A stretch of DNA of 22,901 bases from DAOVRL01 sp964459805 (GCA_964459805.1 CAYWOD010000027.1:1-22901), one strand, 5' to 3'. Positions 7,396 through 14,768 are shown, counted from the first letter of the stretch. Numbers and translations: made by a program. Notes: generated by a model from the letters alone, not told the origin.

Positions 7396-7494
7396 TTATT
7401 GTTCCTCCCTAATGTAATCGGAATATGTCTGATAGTTTTACAACCAGTCTCCAGCAACAACCGCTCATAGCACGGTAGAATCGTACACTTTACC

Positions 7495-7522
7495 ATTTTA
7501 GGCGGGTATATTACCTACTCAA
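7495..7522 (-). promoter_or_regulatory. Possible internal promoter for acpP-fabF
   Basis: Minus-strand TTGAGT (7517-7522), 16-bp spacer, TAAAAT (7495-7500). It lies in the 158-bp fabG-acpP spacer about 100 bp before the GTG. A separate promoter would fit the high ACP demand, but the boxes are only moderate matches. Confidence 0.35.
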
Positions 7523-7553
7523 ATGGGTATCCACAACAAATTTTTCTTTTTTT

Positions 7554-8291
7554 TTACATAGCCATACCGCCGTCTATACAGAGCACCTGACCTGTAATGT
7601 AGGCGGCATCGTCACTTGCGAGGAAGGCAGCGGCCTTTGCGACGTCTTCCGGGGTGCCGAATTTGCGCATGGGAATAATTTGTTTTGCGGCGTCTTTGAC
7701 GGGATCGGGCAGTTTATCGGTCATTTCGGAGATAATGAAGCCTGGGGCGAGGCAATTAGCGGTGATATTCTTTTTTGCGAGCTCTCGAGCGACGGTTTTT
7801 GTCAGGCCGATGAGTCCAGCCTTGCTTGCGGCGTAGTTGGCCTGTCCGGCGTTGCCCGTAACGCCGGAGACTGAGCTAAGAGATATAATGCGGCCGAACT
7901 TGTTGCGAACCATCGACTTTGCGGCGACGCGGGTGGCGACAAATGCAGCGCGGAGATTGACCTCGATGACCTTGTCGAAATCCTCATCGCTCATTCGCAG
8001 AAGGAGCCCGTCACGGGTGATCCCGGCATTGTTCACGAGAATACCTATGCCGTTGTATTCGGAGGCCAAAGACTCAAGCGTCTCGGTGAGCTGCTCTGTG
8101 TCGGTTATGTCGAGGCATTTGGTTACGACAGTGAAACCGGCTTCTTTGACAACGCTATCGAACTCGGCAAGCTGCTCGGCGTTTATATCGAGGCCGGCGA
8201 CGATGCGACCCTGTTTTAACAGTTCAAGAACAATTGCGCGGCCTATGCCTCTGGCGGCACCGGTTACAACGGCGAGTCTCTTTTCCGGCAT
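7554..8291 (-). CDS. fabG: 3-oxoacyl-ACP reductase
   Basis: This 245-aa short-chain dehydrogenase performs the NADPH-dependent reduction of 3-ketoacyl-ACP. The Rossmann motif TGAARGIG starts at residue 10 and NNAG at 87-90. The catalytic tetrad is Asn112, Ser140 (SLSSVSG), Tyr153 and Lys157 (YAASK). The ending CIDGGMAM is typical of FabG. AAGGAG 9 nt before the ATG supports the start. It follows fabD by 13 bp. It is the only ketoreductase in view, so the second set at 354-4582 would have to use it or one encoded elsewhere. Confidence 0.95.
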   Translation of the reverse strand: MPEKRLAVVTGAARGIGRAIVLELLKQGRIVAGLDINAEQLAEFDSVVKEAGFTVVTKCLDITDTEQLTETLESLASEYNGIGILVNNAGITRDGLLLRMSDEDFDKVIEVNLRAAFVATRVAAKSMVRNKFGRIISLSSVSGVTGNAGQANYAASKAGLIGLTKTVARELAKKNITANCLAPGFIISEMTDKLPDPVKDAAKQIIPMRKFGTPEDVAKAAAFLASDDAAYITGQVLCIDGGMAM

Positions 8292-8304
8292 TTTGCTGAT
8301 CTCC

Positions 8305-9264
8305 TTAGTGACGCGGGGCCCCGCTCAGTACGCCCGGCAGCTCGTTTATTGCCTGCAAGTTACTTATGTTGACGACTTTTGTTTTTCTGTTGATTCTTCG
8401 CATTAGTCCGGTGAGGACCCTTCCGGGGCCGATTTCGTAGAAGTTTTCAACTCCATCAGCGAAGAGCCTTTCCATACATTTCTGCCACAGGATAGGGCGT
8501 GTCAATTGCTCTACGAGGCCTTGGGCGATTGCGTGGGCGGTCTGATAATACTCGGCGTTGATATTAGCGATGGTTCTGATGTCAGCAGGTTGGGCGATGT
8601 CACAATCGGCGAGGGCTTGTTCGAGGGTTTGGGCCGCGGCGGACATCATCTCGGTATGGAACGCACCGGCGACCTCCAAGGGGACGGCCGCTATCGCGCC
8701 GTATTCCGGAGCCAGCTCTTGGGCTCGGCGGCAGGGGGTTTTGGCACCGCTGAGGACGATCTGTCCGGGGCAGTTGAAATTGACGGGTTCGAGCAGCTCG
8801 CCTTCGCGGGCCTCGGCGCATAACCGTGCGGCCTTTTCTTCGTCGAGGCCGATGACACCGACCATTGCGCCGTCTGTGGCGTCTGCTGCGGCTTGCATTG
8901 CCTGTCCGCGTTTGTGTACGAGGGTCAGGGCTTCTTCGAAGCTTATCAGGCCGGCGGCGTAGAGTGCGGTGTATTCGCCGAGGCTCAAACCGGCGGTTAC
9001 ATCAGGCTTTAAGGCGCTGGTGGCGGGATCTGCGCCGAGAACCTCCAAAATGGCGGCGGAGGTTGTGAAAATCGCCGGTTGCGAGATGGTGGTGGTGTTG
9101 AGCTCGTCGGCGGGGCCCTCGAAACAGACCCGGGTCAGATCGAACCCGATGATGTCATTTGCCTTTTCGAAGGTCTGGGCGGCCGCGGGGAACTCCCGCG
9201 CGACATCTGCGCCCATTCCCACAACCTGAGCACCTTGTCCCGGAAATAAGAAAGCGGTTTTCAT
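8305..9264 (-). CDS. fabD: Malonyl-CoA:ACP transacylase
   Basis: This 319-aa enzyme transfers malonyl from CoA to ACP. FPGQGAQ is at residues 7-13, the nucleophile is Ser94 in GLSLGEY, Arg119 binds the malonyl carboxylate, and the catalytic His203 lies in AGAFHTEMM. The residue before the Ser is Leu instead of the His of the common GHSLGEY. The C-terminal EIGPGRVLTGL is typical. No Shine-Dalgarno is visible: a short AT-rich tandem repeat occupies the space upstream of the ATG. Confidence 0.95.
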   Translation of the reverse strand: MKTAFLFPGQGAQVVGMGADVAREFPAAAQTFEKANDIIGFDLTRVCFEGPADELNTTTISQPAIFTTSAAILEVLGADPATSALKPDVTAGLSLGEYTALYAAGLISFEEALTLVHKRGQAMQAAADATDGAMVGVIGLDEEKAARLCAEAREGELLEPVNFNCPGQIVLSGAKTPCRRAQELAPEYGAIAAVPLEVAGAFHTEMMSAAAQTLEQALADCDIAQPADIRTIANINAEYYQTAHAIAQGLVEQLTRPILWQKCMERLFADGVENFYEIGPGRVLTGLMRRINRKTKVVNISNLQAINELPGVLSGAPRH

Positions 9265-9269
9265 AGTTT

Positions 9270-9298
9270 CGTATATTGTATGTCGTATATCGTATTGT
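9270..9298. repeat. Two-copy AT-rich direct repeat in the fabH-fabD spacer
   Basis: CGTATATTGTATGT is followed at once by CGTATATCGTATTGT, two near-identical units of 14-15 bp. They fill most of the 44-bp spacer and stand where fabD should have a ribosome-binding site. Confidence 0.55.
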
Positions 9299-9308
9299 GG
9301 TTCTGCGG

Positions 9309-10322
9309 TCAGAACTCGATTACGTTTGCTCCCCAGGTCAGCCCTGCTCCGAAGGCAACCAGGATAATGGTATCACCTCGCTTGATTCTCCCTGTTCTGG
9401 CGCATTCATCGAGTGCAATCGGCACCGAAGCGGCTGAAGTATTGCCGTACTTGGAGATATTTAGAAAGACCTTTTCATCAGGGAAATTCAAGCGTTTTGC
9501 AGCGGACTCGATAATCCTTGCGTTCATTTGGTGTGGAATGACCATCGCGACATCGTCAATCGTCAAATTGCAGCTGTCCATACACTCGGTAACAATTTCA
9601 ACAATTCGGCGGATAGCCTGTTGATAGACCTCTCTGCCCTTGATTTGCATATAGACTTTATTGGGGTCGTCCAGTTCTTTGCTGATAGGATGGCGTGAGC
9701 CGTAGGCCTGGCAATTCAAGGCTTCCCAGCGGTCCCCATCGGAATAGTGAGTGCTGTAGAACAGCCCCCGCCGTCCATCATCGACTCTTTGAAGGACTAC
9801 AGCACCGGCGCCGTCCCCGAAGAGGATGCAGCTTGTCCGGTCTTTCCAGTCAGTAATCTTTGTCAGGGTTTCGGCGCCGATGACGAGTGCATTTTTCATT
9901 CGTCCGGTTTCCATAAACTGCTGGACAATGGACAGGCCATAGACGAATCCGCTGCAGGCCGCGGCCAGATCGAATACCCAGGCTTTGTTTGCACCGAGAG
10001 CCCGCTGGACGAAGGATGCAGTTGAAGGAAAAACCATTTCGGGCGTGATGGTGGCTACAATAATGAGTTCGAGCTCCTTGGGGTCGAGATTTGCCGTTTC
10101 CAGGGCTCTTTTGGCGGCTTCGGTGGCCAAAAGGGCGGTGCTTTCATCGTCGGTGGTGATGTGGCGGACCTTGATTCCGGTGCGGGTCCTGATCCATTCG
10201 TCGGTAGTATCCATCATCTTCGCGAGGTCGTCATTGGTGAGTGTTTTTTCCGGTACAAATGAGCCATAACCGGTGACGACAGCGCGATAGGTGGGGGTTC
10301 GAGGGTCAATCGGCTTGTCCAT
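9309..10322 (-). CDS. fabH: Beta-ketoacyl-ACP synthase III
   Basis: This 337-aa enzyme starts fatty-acid synthesis by condensing an acyl-CoA with malonyl-ACP. The Cys-His-Asn triad is intact: Cys123 (LAAACSGF), His264 (IPHQMN) and Asn294 (KYGNTSAAS). DEWIRTRTGI (41-50) is the conserved FabH N-terminal signature. The first codons overlap the end of plsX by 17 bp, implying translational coupling. Compared with E. coli FabH, an extra segment is visible around residues 195-225 (GDRWEALNCQAYGSRHPISK), where substrate-pocket loops vary. Primer specificity cannot be inferred. Confidence 0.95.
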   Translation of the reverse strand: MDKPIDPRTPTYRAVVTGYGSFVPEKTLTNDDLAKMMDTTDEWIRTRTGIKVRHITTDDESTALLATEAAKRALETANLDPKELELIIVATITPEMVFPSTASFVQRALGANKAWVFDLAAACSGFVYGLSIVQQFMETGRMKNALVIGAETLTKITDWKDRTSCILFGDGAGAVVLQRVDDGRRGLFYSTHYSDGDRWEALNCQAYGSRHPISKELDDPNKVYMQIKGREVYQQAIRRIVEIVTECMDSCNLTIDDVAMVIPHQMNARIIESAAKRLNFPDEKVFLNISKYGNTSAASVPIALDECARTGRIKRGDTIILVAFGAGLTWGANVIEF

Positions 10323-11328
10323 TAGCTGCCCCTACAGGAGTTTGTGCGAGGTAGTCGACGATTTTGTCGTTTACCTTTTTGGTGCTGAACTTTTTTGAAG
10401 CCAGGATGGCGTTTCTGATGGTTCTGGCCTTGCTTGAGCCGTGACAGATTATTGCGGTTCCATTGACACCCAACAGAAGTGCACCGCCGTACTCATTATA
10501 GTCGTATTTCTTGTAGATTCTTGTCATGACGGGCTTGAACTTCATGGCGAGGCGGAGCTTTTCCTCGAGCAGCTCGTGTTTTATGGCTTTGAAGAGGCCG
10601 TCAACAAGTCCTTCGGTGAGTTTGAGTATGACATTTCCAACGAAGCCCTCGCAAACAGCGACGTCGCAAACGCCTTTGAAGATGTCCCTTCCCTCGATAT
10701 TGCCGACGAAATTCAGATTTGTGTCGGACTTGATCAATTCGCGTGCTTTCTTGACGACCTCGTTGCCTTTTGCGTCCTCGGCGCCGATGCTCATAAGGCC
10801 GATGCGTGGGTTGTCAATACCAAGCAGATGTGTTGCATATAAGCCGGCCATAACGCCGTATTGGTAAAGGTTGATGGGCTTGCAGGCGATGTTTGCGCCG
10901 ACGTCGCATATCGTGACGGGCCCTTCAAAGGTTGGGAAAACGACGGCTATTCCGGGTCGATTGAGGCCGGCGAGGTTTCTCATTCTCATCTGGAAGGCCG
11001 CGACGCAGGCGCCCGTATTGCCTGCGGAGATGACGGCGTCGGCGTGTCCCCTTTTTGCCAATTTGGCGATAGTCGGGATAGAGCTTTTCGGCTTTTTCCG
11101 GAGGCTCTCGACGGGCGGCTCGTCCATAGCTATCCGATCCGGTGCATGGACTACACTGATGGCAGTTCCGCGGGATTTCGGAGAAGGCAACCGCGGCTCT
11201 ATTATCTCTTCGGGGCCAACGAGTATCAACTGGTCCTCTTCAGCAAGGAACTCAATGGATTCAAGGGCGCCTTCAATGATTTCGTCCGGGGCGTTATCCC
11301 CACCCATAACATCAATTGCGATACGCAT
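10306..11328 (-). CDS. plsX: Phosphate acyltransferase
   Basis: This 340-aa protein makes acyl-phosphate from acyl-ACP, the first committed step of the PlsX/PlsY route to phospholipid. Family signatures are IDVMGGDNAP (4-13), DEPPVESLRKKPKSS, ISAGNTGA, CDVGAN and CEGFVGNVILK. The length is normal. It follows rpmF by 3 bp and overlaps fabH, the classic rpmF-plsX-fabH-fabD-fabG order. No strong Shine-Dalgarno is seen, so coupling from rpmF is likely. Confidence 0.96.
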   Translation of the reverse strand: MRIAIDVMGGDNAPDEIIEGALESIEFLAEEDQLILVGPEEIIEPRLPSPKSRGTAISVVHAPDRIAMDEPPVESLRKKPKSSIPTIAKLAKRGHADAVISAGNTGACVAAFQMRMRNLAGLNRPGIAVVFPTFEGPVTICDVGANIACKPINLYQYGVMAGLYATHLLGIDNPRIGLMSIGAEDAKGNEVVKKARELIKSDTNLNFVGNIEGRDIFKGVCDVAVCEGFVGNVILKLTEGLVDGLFKAIKHELLEEKLRLAMKFKPVMTRIYKKYDYNEYGGALLLGVNGTAIICHGSSKARTIRNAILASKKFSTKKVNDKIVDYLAQTPVGAANGQAD

Positions 11329-11331
11329 CTG

Positions 11332-11517
11332 TTAGCTGCTTTCTTTCTTGGCGATATCCAAGGTGATGTTTGGGTTGAGGTAGCCGCACTCACAGGCGGC
11401 GTGGGGCAGCTTTGCCTGGCTGCATTTGGGGCAGACCGAATAGTTCGTGGCTTTGAGCCGATGGTGGCTGCGCCGGGTGCGAGTTCGGGTCTTACTGGTT
11501 TTCTTCTTTGGTAACAT
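11332..11517 (-). CDS. rpmF: Ribosomal protein bL32
   Basis: This 61-aa basic protein starts MLPKKKTSKTRTRTRRSHHR, a typical L32 N-terminus. It is followed by a zinc-ribbon form CPKC...CECG. The second knuckle is C-x-C, one residue shorter than the common CxxC. The ATG at 11517 is preceded by GGAG at 9 nt. The frame is open further upstream, but that part is unlike L32. It is the first gene of the fatty-acid operon, as in many bacteria, which ties ribosome and membrane production together. A good promoter lies just upstream. Confidence 0.92.
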   Translation of the reverse strand: MLPKKKTSKTRTRTRRSHHRLKATNYSVCPKCSQAKLPHAACECGYLNPNITLDIAKKESS

Positions 11518-11573
11518 TATCACGTGCTCCAAACAATCATCAAAACAATGGTACAAAATAGGGGAAACACAGC

Positions 11574-11603
11574 ATTAGATAGCGAACTGGGGAAGGCTGT
11601 CAA
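11574..11603 (-). promoter_or_regulatory. Main promoter of the rpmF-plsX-fab operon
   Basis: Minus-strand TTGACA (11598-11603, perfect), 18-bp spacer, TCTAAT (11574-11579, 5 of 6). The leader to the rpmF ATG would be about 50 nt. No second promoter of equal quality was seen upstream of rpmF. Confidence 0.6.
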
Positions 11604-12017
11604 GGGAAATTTGGCGCAATTAGGTCTTTTTGACTGTGGTTCTGCCGGTTGAGGATAGTGAAGGGGCAGTCATGGCAGAGATTTGCTGCAAAGAAGGTGG
11701 AAGAGCTGGTAACTAACCGGCACGAATAGATGTCGGCTTAAAGGGCTATTCTTCGTTCAACTTGCGGGGATTCCTGGGAAAGATGTAAATTTGCCTGGAA
11801 TGAGACTGCCGGATTTGCGGGGTTTTGTGCAAAATTTTGTTGGCAATTTTGTCGCAATTGTTGTTGGTTGTTGCAATTGAGGGCGAAATGCTGTAATAAG
11901 GATAGAATGACTTGCTGGACGGGGGTGATTTGTTGTTTGAATTGCCAGGTTCTAATTTGAAATTTGTGGGATTTATGGCTATCTGGTGAAGAATTGCTAA
12001 GTAGGGCGGATTGAATT
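11604..12017. other. Divergent intergenic region without a recognisable gene
   Basis: No protein-coding stretch is supported here. It holds an 8-bp perfect inverted repeat (TGCCGGTT at 11643-11650, AACCGGCA at 11715-11722) enclosing a smaller hairpin (GCAG...CTGC), so a structured RNA or operator is possible. Between 11840 and 11880 CAATT recurs three times within AT-rich DNA. A weak promoter for the rightward genes may be TTGCAA (11871-11876) with TGTAAT (11892-11897), but its spacer is only 15 bp. Confidence 0.5.
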
Positions 12018-12794
12018 ATGGCACGGTATCGACGCGGAAAAAAGGCTCTTTATGAGGTTATGAGCGAAGCTCGCCTCAAGCCGGGTTATGGGCGGACATT
12101 GGAGAAGATGCAGCCCGAGAAGCCCGGCAAAGATGAGCCAAGTGTGGAAACGGAAGTCACGGAAGTCACGCAAGACAACGGTCCTGATGAAACGCCCCAG
12201 GTGTCGGTGCGATGGTGGCGAAAACCGAGGGCTGTGCAATTCAACGGCGGTCGCGTAGAGTTCTCCCTGCCGTATCCGATTGCAATTGCAGTTATTCTGG
12301 GGCTTGTTGTTGTGGTTCTGGTGGCGTTTCGGGCGGGACAGTTGTCTTACATGGTGAGTGAGGCTAAAGGCTATAAGCCGCCCGTAAATGTGGGCGACAA
12401 TGGGAAAAGCCCGGTAGCACAGAGGAATGGAGCAGTGCGGCAAGAGACGAACACGATTACGACGACAAGAGAGGATGCTGGAAACGTCGGGGCAGTGACA
12501 TCGACGGGCAGTAACCCTATTGTGTTGGTTGAGTACAAGGCGCGGGCGGATTTGGTTCCGGCACAGGCCCATTTTGCGAATTACGGCATTGCGACGGAGA
12601 TTGCCAGTTCGGGCGGCCGGTACTTCTTGATTACGAAGGACAGATTCGACGATTTTGGGCCGGGGTCGGCCGGACTCAGGGCCAAACAGAAGATAATCGA
12701 AGTCGGGGCATTGTACAAGGGCAGAGCGCCGGAAGGTTACGAGACGTTTGCCCCGCATTATTTCAGCGATGCATACCCGAGAAAGCTTGAATAG
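12018..12794 (+). CDS. Single-pass membrane protein with possible SPOR-like C-terminus (hypothetical)
   Basis: This 258-aa protein begins MARYRRGKKALYEVMSEAR, a basic cytoplasmic N-terminus. A charged linker follows, then one strong transmembrane segment at about 86-107 (IAIAVILGLVVVVLVAF) and a low-complexity Thr/Asn-rich stretch at about 120-165. The C-terminal part at about 166-235 (IVLVEYKARADLVPAQAHF, GIATEIASSGGRYFL) has the strand-helix-strand feel of a SPOR peptidoglycan-binding domain, which suggests a periplasmic envelope role. This is inference only and no family was firmly recognised. It is followed 18 bp later by the small basic protein gene, so the two are probably co-transcribed. 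Confidence 0.8.
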   Translation: MARYRRGKKALYEVMSEARLKPGYGRTLEKMQPEKPGKDEPSVETEVTEVTQDNGPDETPQVSVRWWRKPRAVQFNGGRVEFSLPYPIAIAVILGLVVVVLVAFRAGQLSYMVSEAKGYKPPVNVGDNGKSPVAQRNGAVRQETNTITTTREDAGNVGAVTSTGSNPIVLVEYKARADLVPAQAHFANYGIATEIASSGGRYFLITKDRFDDFGPGSAGLRAKQKIIEVGALYKGRAPEGYETFAPHYFSDAYPRKLE

Positions 12795-12812
12795 TGTTAG
12801 GAGAAATGTTGG

Positions 12813-13064
12813 ATGAGTATTGATCGTTCATTGAAGATAAGGGGGGCGTTGACTCGGCACCGCAACGTTCTGACGCGGGCCGAGCGAGTGGAGAAGTTGA
12901 AAGCCGAAGAGCGGTGGGAGGAGGAGGATTCGGTGCTTGGTCTGCCGAAGGTCGCTCACCGTAAGAGCCACGCTGGGCGCAAGGCCAAGGCGGCTGAGGC
13001 CAAGGTCGTTGCAGCAGAGGCCGAGGTGGCAGAGACGACGGAGTCGGCAGAGACAGAGGCCTAA
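12813..13064 (+). CDS. Small basic protein of the Planctomycetes/Verrucomicrobia/Chlamydiae family
   Basis: This 83-aa protein starts MSIDRSLKIRGALTRHRNVL and continues TRAERVEKLKAEERW and SVLGLPKVAHRKS. I recognise this pattern as the small basic protein family limited to the PVC group (TIGR04137 as I recall it). The function is unknown; the basic character and conservation suggest RNA or ribosome association. The C-terminal 25 residues are an Ala/Glu-rich acidic tail beyond the conserved core. AGGAG at 9 nt supports the ATG, and an intrinsic terminator follows 24 bp after the stop. Confidence 0.88.
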   Translation: MSIDRSLKIRGALTRHRNVLTRAERVEKLKAEERWEEEDSVLGLPKVAHRKSHAGRKAKAAEAKVVAAEAEVAETTESAETEA

Positions 13065-13088
13065 ACAGCAATGGATTTGTATTGAAGG

Positions 13089-13124
13089 CCGCTTTGCCAC
13101 GGAGTCGGCAAGGCGGTTGTTTTT
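13089..13124 (+). terminator. Intrinsic terminator after the small basic protein gene
   Basis: A 10-bp stem with one G-U pair (13089-13098 with 13107-13116), an 8-nt loop, then TTGTTTTT (13117-13124). It is well placed to end the 12018-13064 transcript. Confidence 0.8.
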
Positions 13125-13551
13125 GCGCGTTGGGAAAAAGGGGCAGCCGGTTTGGACAAAGGATATTGACGGTAGGGGGGCTGTGTTTGAGAATCTGGGG
13201 AAGTGCTACCGCTCTGGCATAAGCTATAACGCGGGATTGCGGCGCTATCTTTGGTCTCAAACGCTTTACGCCAAAGAAGATATGCGATTTTCCGGCGGCA
13301 TTGGCATATTTGAGGCCGCCGAACTCTGGGGCCCGTGGCGGACGGTGTTCTACACCGAAAAATGGGACACCGGCCCCGGCGAAACCAGCAGCTTCCCAAC
13401 AAAATGGATGGGGAGCAAAGGCAAAGAGCAAAAGGCAAAAGGCAAAACTACAAAGCAAAATTCAAAAAGCAGTATAGAGGTTCATTTGGTCTTTTCAGGG
13501 GAGGATTGTTTTTCGGTGCGCAGGACAAGGGTGGTTGTGCCAGAGAGATGA
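13117..13551 (+). pseudogene. 5'-truncated relic of a DUF4185-like protein
   Basis: One open frame reads as the C-terminal part of a larger protein: PVWTKDIDGRGAVFEN, CYRSGISYNAGLRRYLW, GGIGIFEAAELWGPWRTVFY, PGETSSFPTKWMG, then HLVFSGEDCFSVRR. These are the closing blades of a beta-propeller resembling DUF4185-type glycosidase-related proteins, by my recollection. The N-terminal half, a start codon and a Shine-Dalgarno are all missing; upstream the frame runs into the terminator and the small basic protein gene. Between TKWMG and HLVFSGED, where only a short loop is expected, an A-rich low-complexity segment of about 20 codons is inserted. The frame has survived, which suggests recent decay. 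It is unlikely to be expressed. Confidence 0.6.
13414..13472 (+). repeat. A-rich tandem-like tract (RGCAAAA units) inside the relic
   Basis: Successive units agcaaag, gcaaag, agcaaaa, ggcaaaa, ggcaaaa, then looser copies (acaaag, caaaattcaaaaag) form about 60 bp of low-complexity DNA. It interrupts the conserved propeller sequence of the relic, so it appears to be an insertion or slippage expansion. Confidence 0.65.
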
Positions 13552-13587
13552 CAGTCTTTTGAATGTGGAATTACACGAGGGAAGGAC

Positions 13588-14649
13588 ATGCTGACTTACC
13601 AGTTGCAGAGACGTATTCTTAAGTTGCAGGGTGAAGACAAGCCTGAATTCCCTGCGGATGTGGAAGTGAGAGTCAAGTTGGGGCCTGCTCAAATCTTCGG
13701 TACAGAAGAGGGTCTGATAAAAGCGATTCCGCTTGGTGGCAACCGTCGCGTTGTGTACAACGCGAACACAGGGCGCATTGGGTTTGAGAACAGGTACCTG
13801 AGTGTGGCCGAGGCGTCGCTTGGGCTGGTGGCGGAGAAATCCGGAGGCACAGGAATATCCAGAATGCAGCTGGACTTGGAAGGAGATATCTTACAGGTCA
13901 AGGCGAGATGCAGGGACTCCCGAGAGGTGAATAGGGTGATATACGCGGCACACCACTTGATTCCAGCTTTCATGAGCATGGAGTTGAGTGAACCAGTATT
14001 CGTTAAGACCACCGGCGGGTGGATTGGTAAGCAACATTTTCGCTGGGAACTGGCGGCAGCGAAACTGAGCATGGAGACCTTGCCAGCGGATGGGCCGAGC
14101 AAACAGGCGGAGCGAGCTTTTCGTAGAATGAAAACATTAGCCGAACATGAAAACATGCGTCTTGAGGCAGCGATGCATTATCTGCACACTGGCAGGAGGT
14201 TGTTGGCCACCGGTAGCTCACTGTGGGAATTCATGGCTGAGGCAGTCTTGAATTTCTGCAAGGTTATTGAAGTGCTCTTTGGCCAAAAACGCGAAGACGT
14301 AAGGGCTGAGTTGAAGAAGCTCGGGTTTTCGAGACACGACATCGAACACAATTACGTGCCCGTCACGATCCTTCGCAACACGTTCGATGTAGGCCATGTG
14401 AGGCTGGACACCCCTGATGCCGCCACGTTGGACTTTCTCTACGACTACCTGAGCGACATTGAGCGGTCATTTTGCATGCTCGTTAGGAGGGTCATGGACA
14501 AGTTGGACAGAGGAGAGTATGCGCTGCGTGAATACGGAGACTCCCAATTGGGCGGAGATGCTCGTTCCGAGTGGGAGAAACTAATTAAGGGAATCAAGGG
14601 GGGACTCAGCAAGATCGTTAATCCGGATTGCGCACGAAATACCGAATGA
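13588..14649 (+). CDS. Hypothetical protein with HEPN-like motif
   Basis: This 353-aa protein belongs to no family I can name. The N-terminal 150 residues look beta-rich (VEVRVKLGPAQIFG, VVYNANTGRIGF, MQLDLEGDILQVKARC). The C-terminal half is helical: EFMAEAVLNFCKVIEVLFG at about 214-232, then NYVPVTILRNTFDVGHVRL with Arg263-Asn264 and His270, an R-N-x5-H arrangement as in the R-x4-6-H catalytic motif of HEPN RNases, and a last helix DYLSDIERSFCMLVRRVMDKL. The order of a helix ending in an LF motif, then RN...H, is HEPN-like, so an RNA-targeting or defence role is possible. No nucleotidyltransferase or antitoxin partner is adjacent. The start is supported by GAGGGAAGGA before the ATG. Confidence 0.75.
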   Translation: MLTYQLQRRILKLQGEDKPEFPADVEVRVKLGPAQIFGTEEGLIKAIPLGGNRRVVYNANTGRIGFENRYLSVAEASLGLVAEKSGGTGISRMQLDLEGDILQVKARCRDSREVNRVIYAAHHLIPAFMSMELSEPVFVKTTGGWIGKQHFRWELAAAKLSMETLPADGPSKQAERAFRRMKTLAEHENMRLEAAMHYLHTGRRLLATGSSLWEFMAEAVLNFCKVIEVLFGQKREDVRAELKKLGFSRHDIEHNYVPVTILRNTFDVGHVRLDTPDAATLDFLYDYLSDIERSFCMLVRRVMDKLDRGEYALREYGDSQLGGDARSEWEKLIKGIKGGLSKIVNPDCARNTE

Positions 14650-14768
14650 CCGCATATGGGCCTACTTGTAGTGCAGCAAGGCCCCTTCCAGAGTCATGGA
14701 CGGGCTCTATACAGAAAGGGAATGAGGGCCACTCCAGTCGAAGCCTGACTATACTTCTGAGCAAGTTG

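Noticed and set aside
11871..11897. Promoter for the 12018 gene
   Set aside because: TTGCAA and TGTAAT are separated by only 15 bp; noted within the intergenic entry but not called.
12937..13116. Upstream extension of the DUF4185-like frame as a complete gene
   Set aside because: This part overlaps the small basic protein gene and the terminator, is Arg/Gln-rich nonsense sequence and lacks a ribosome-binding site; only 13117-13551 has family resemblance.
12763..13458. Minus-strand open frame of 231 codons
   Set aside because: It is antisense to three supported features, and its composition (Pro/Leu/Ser-rich without motifs) is that of a shadow frame.
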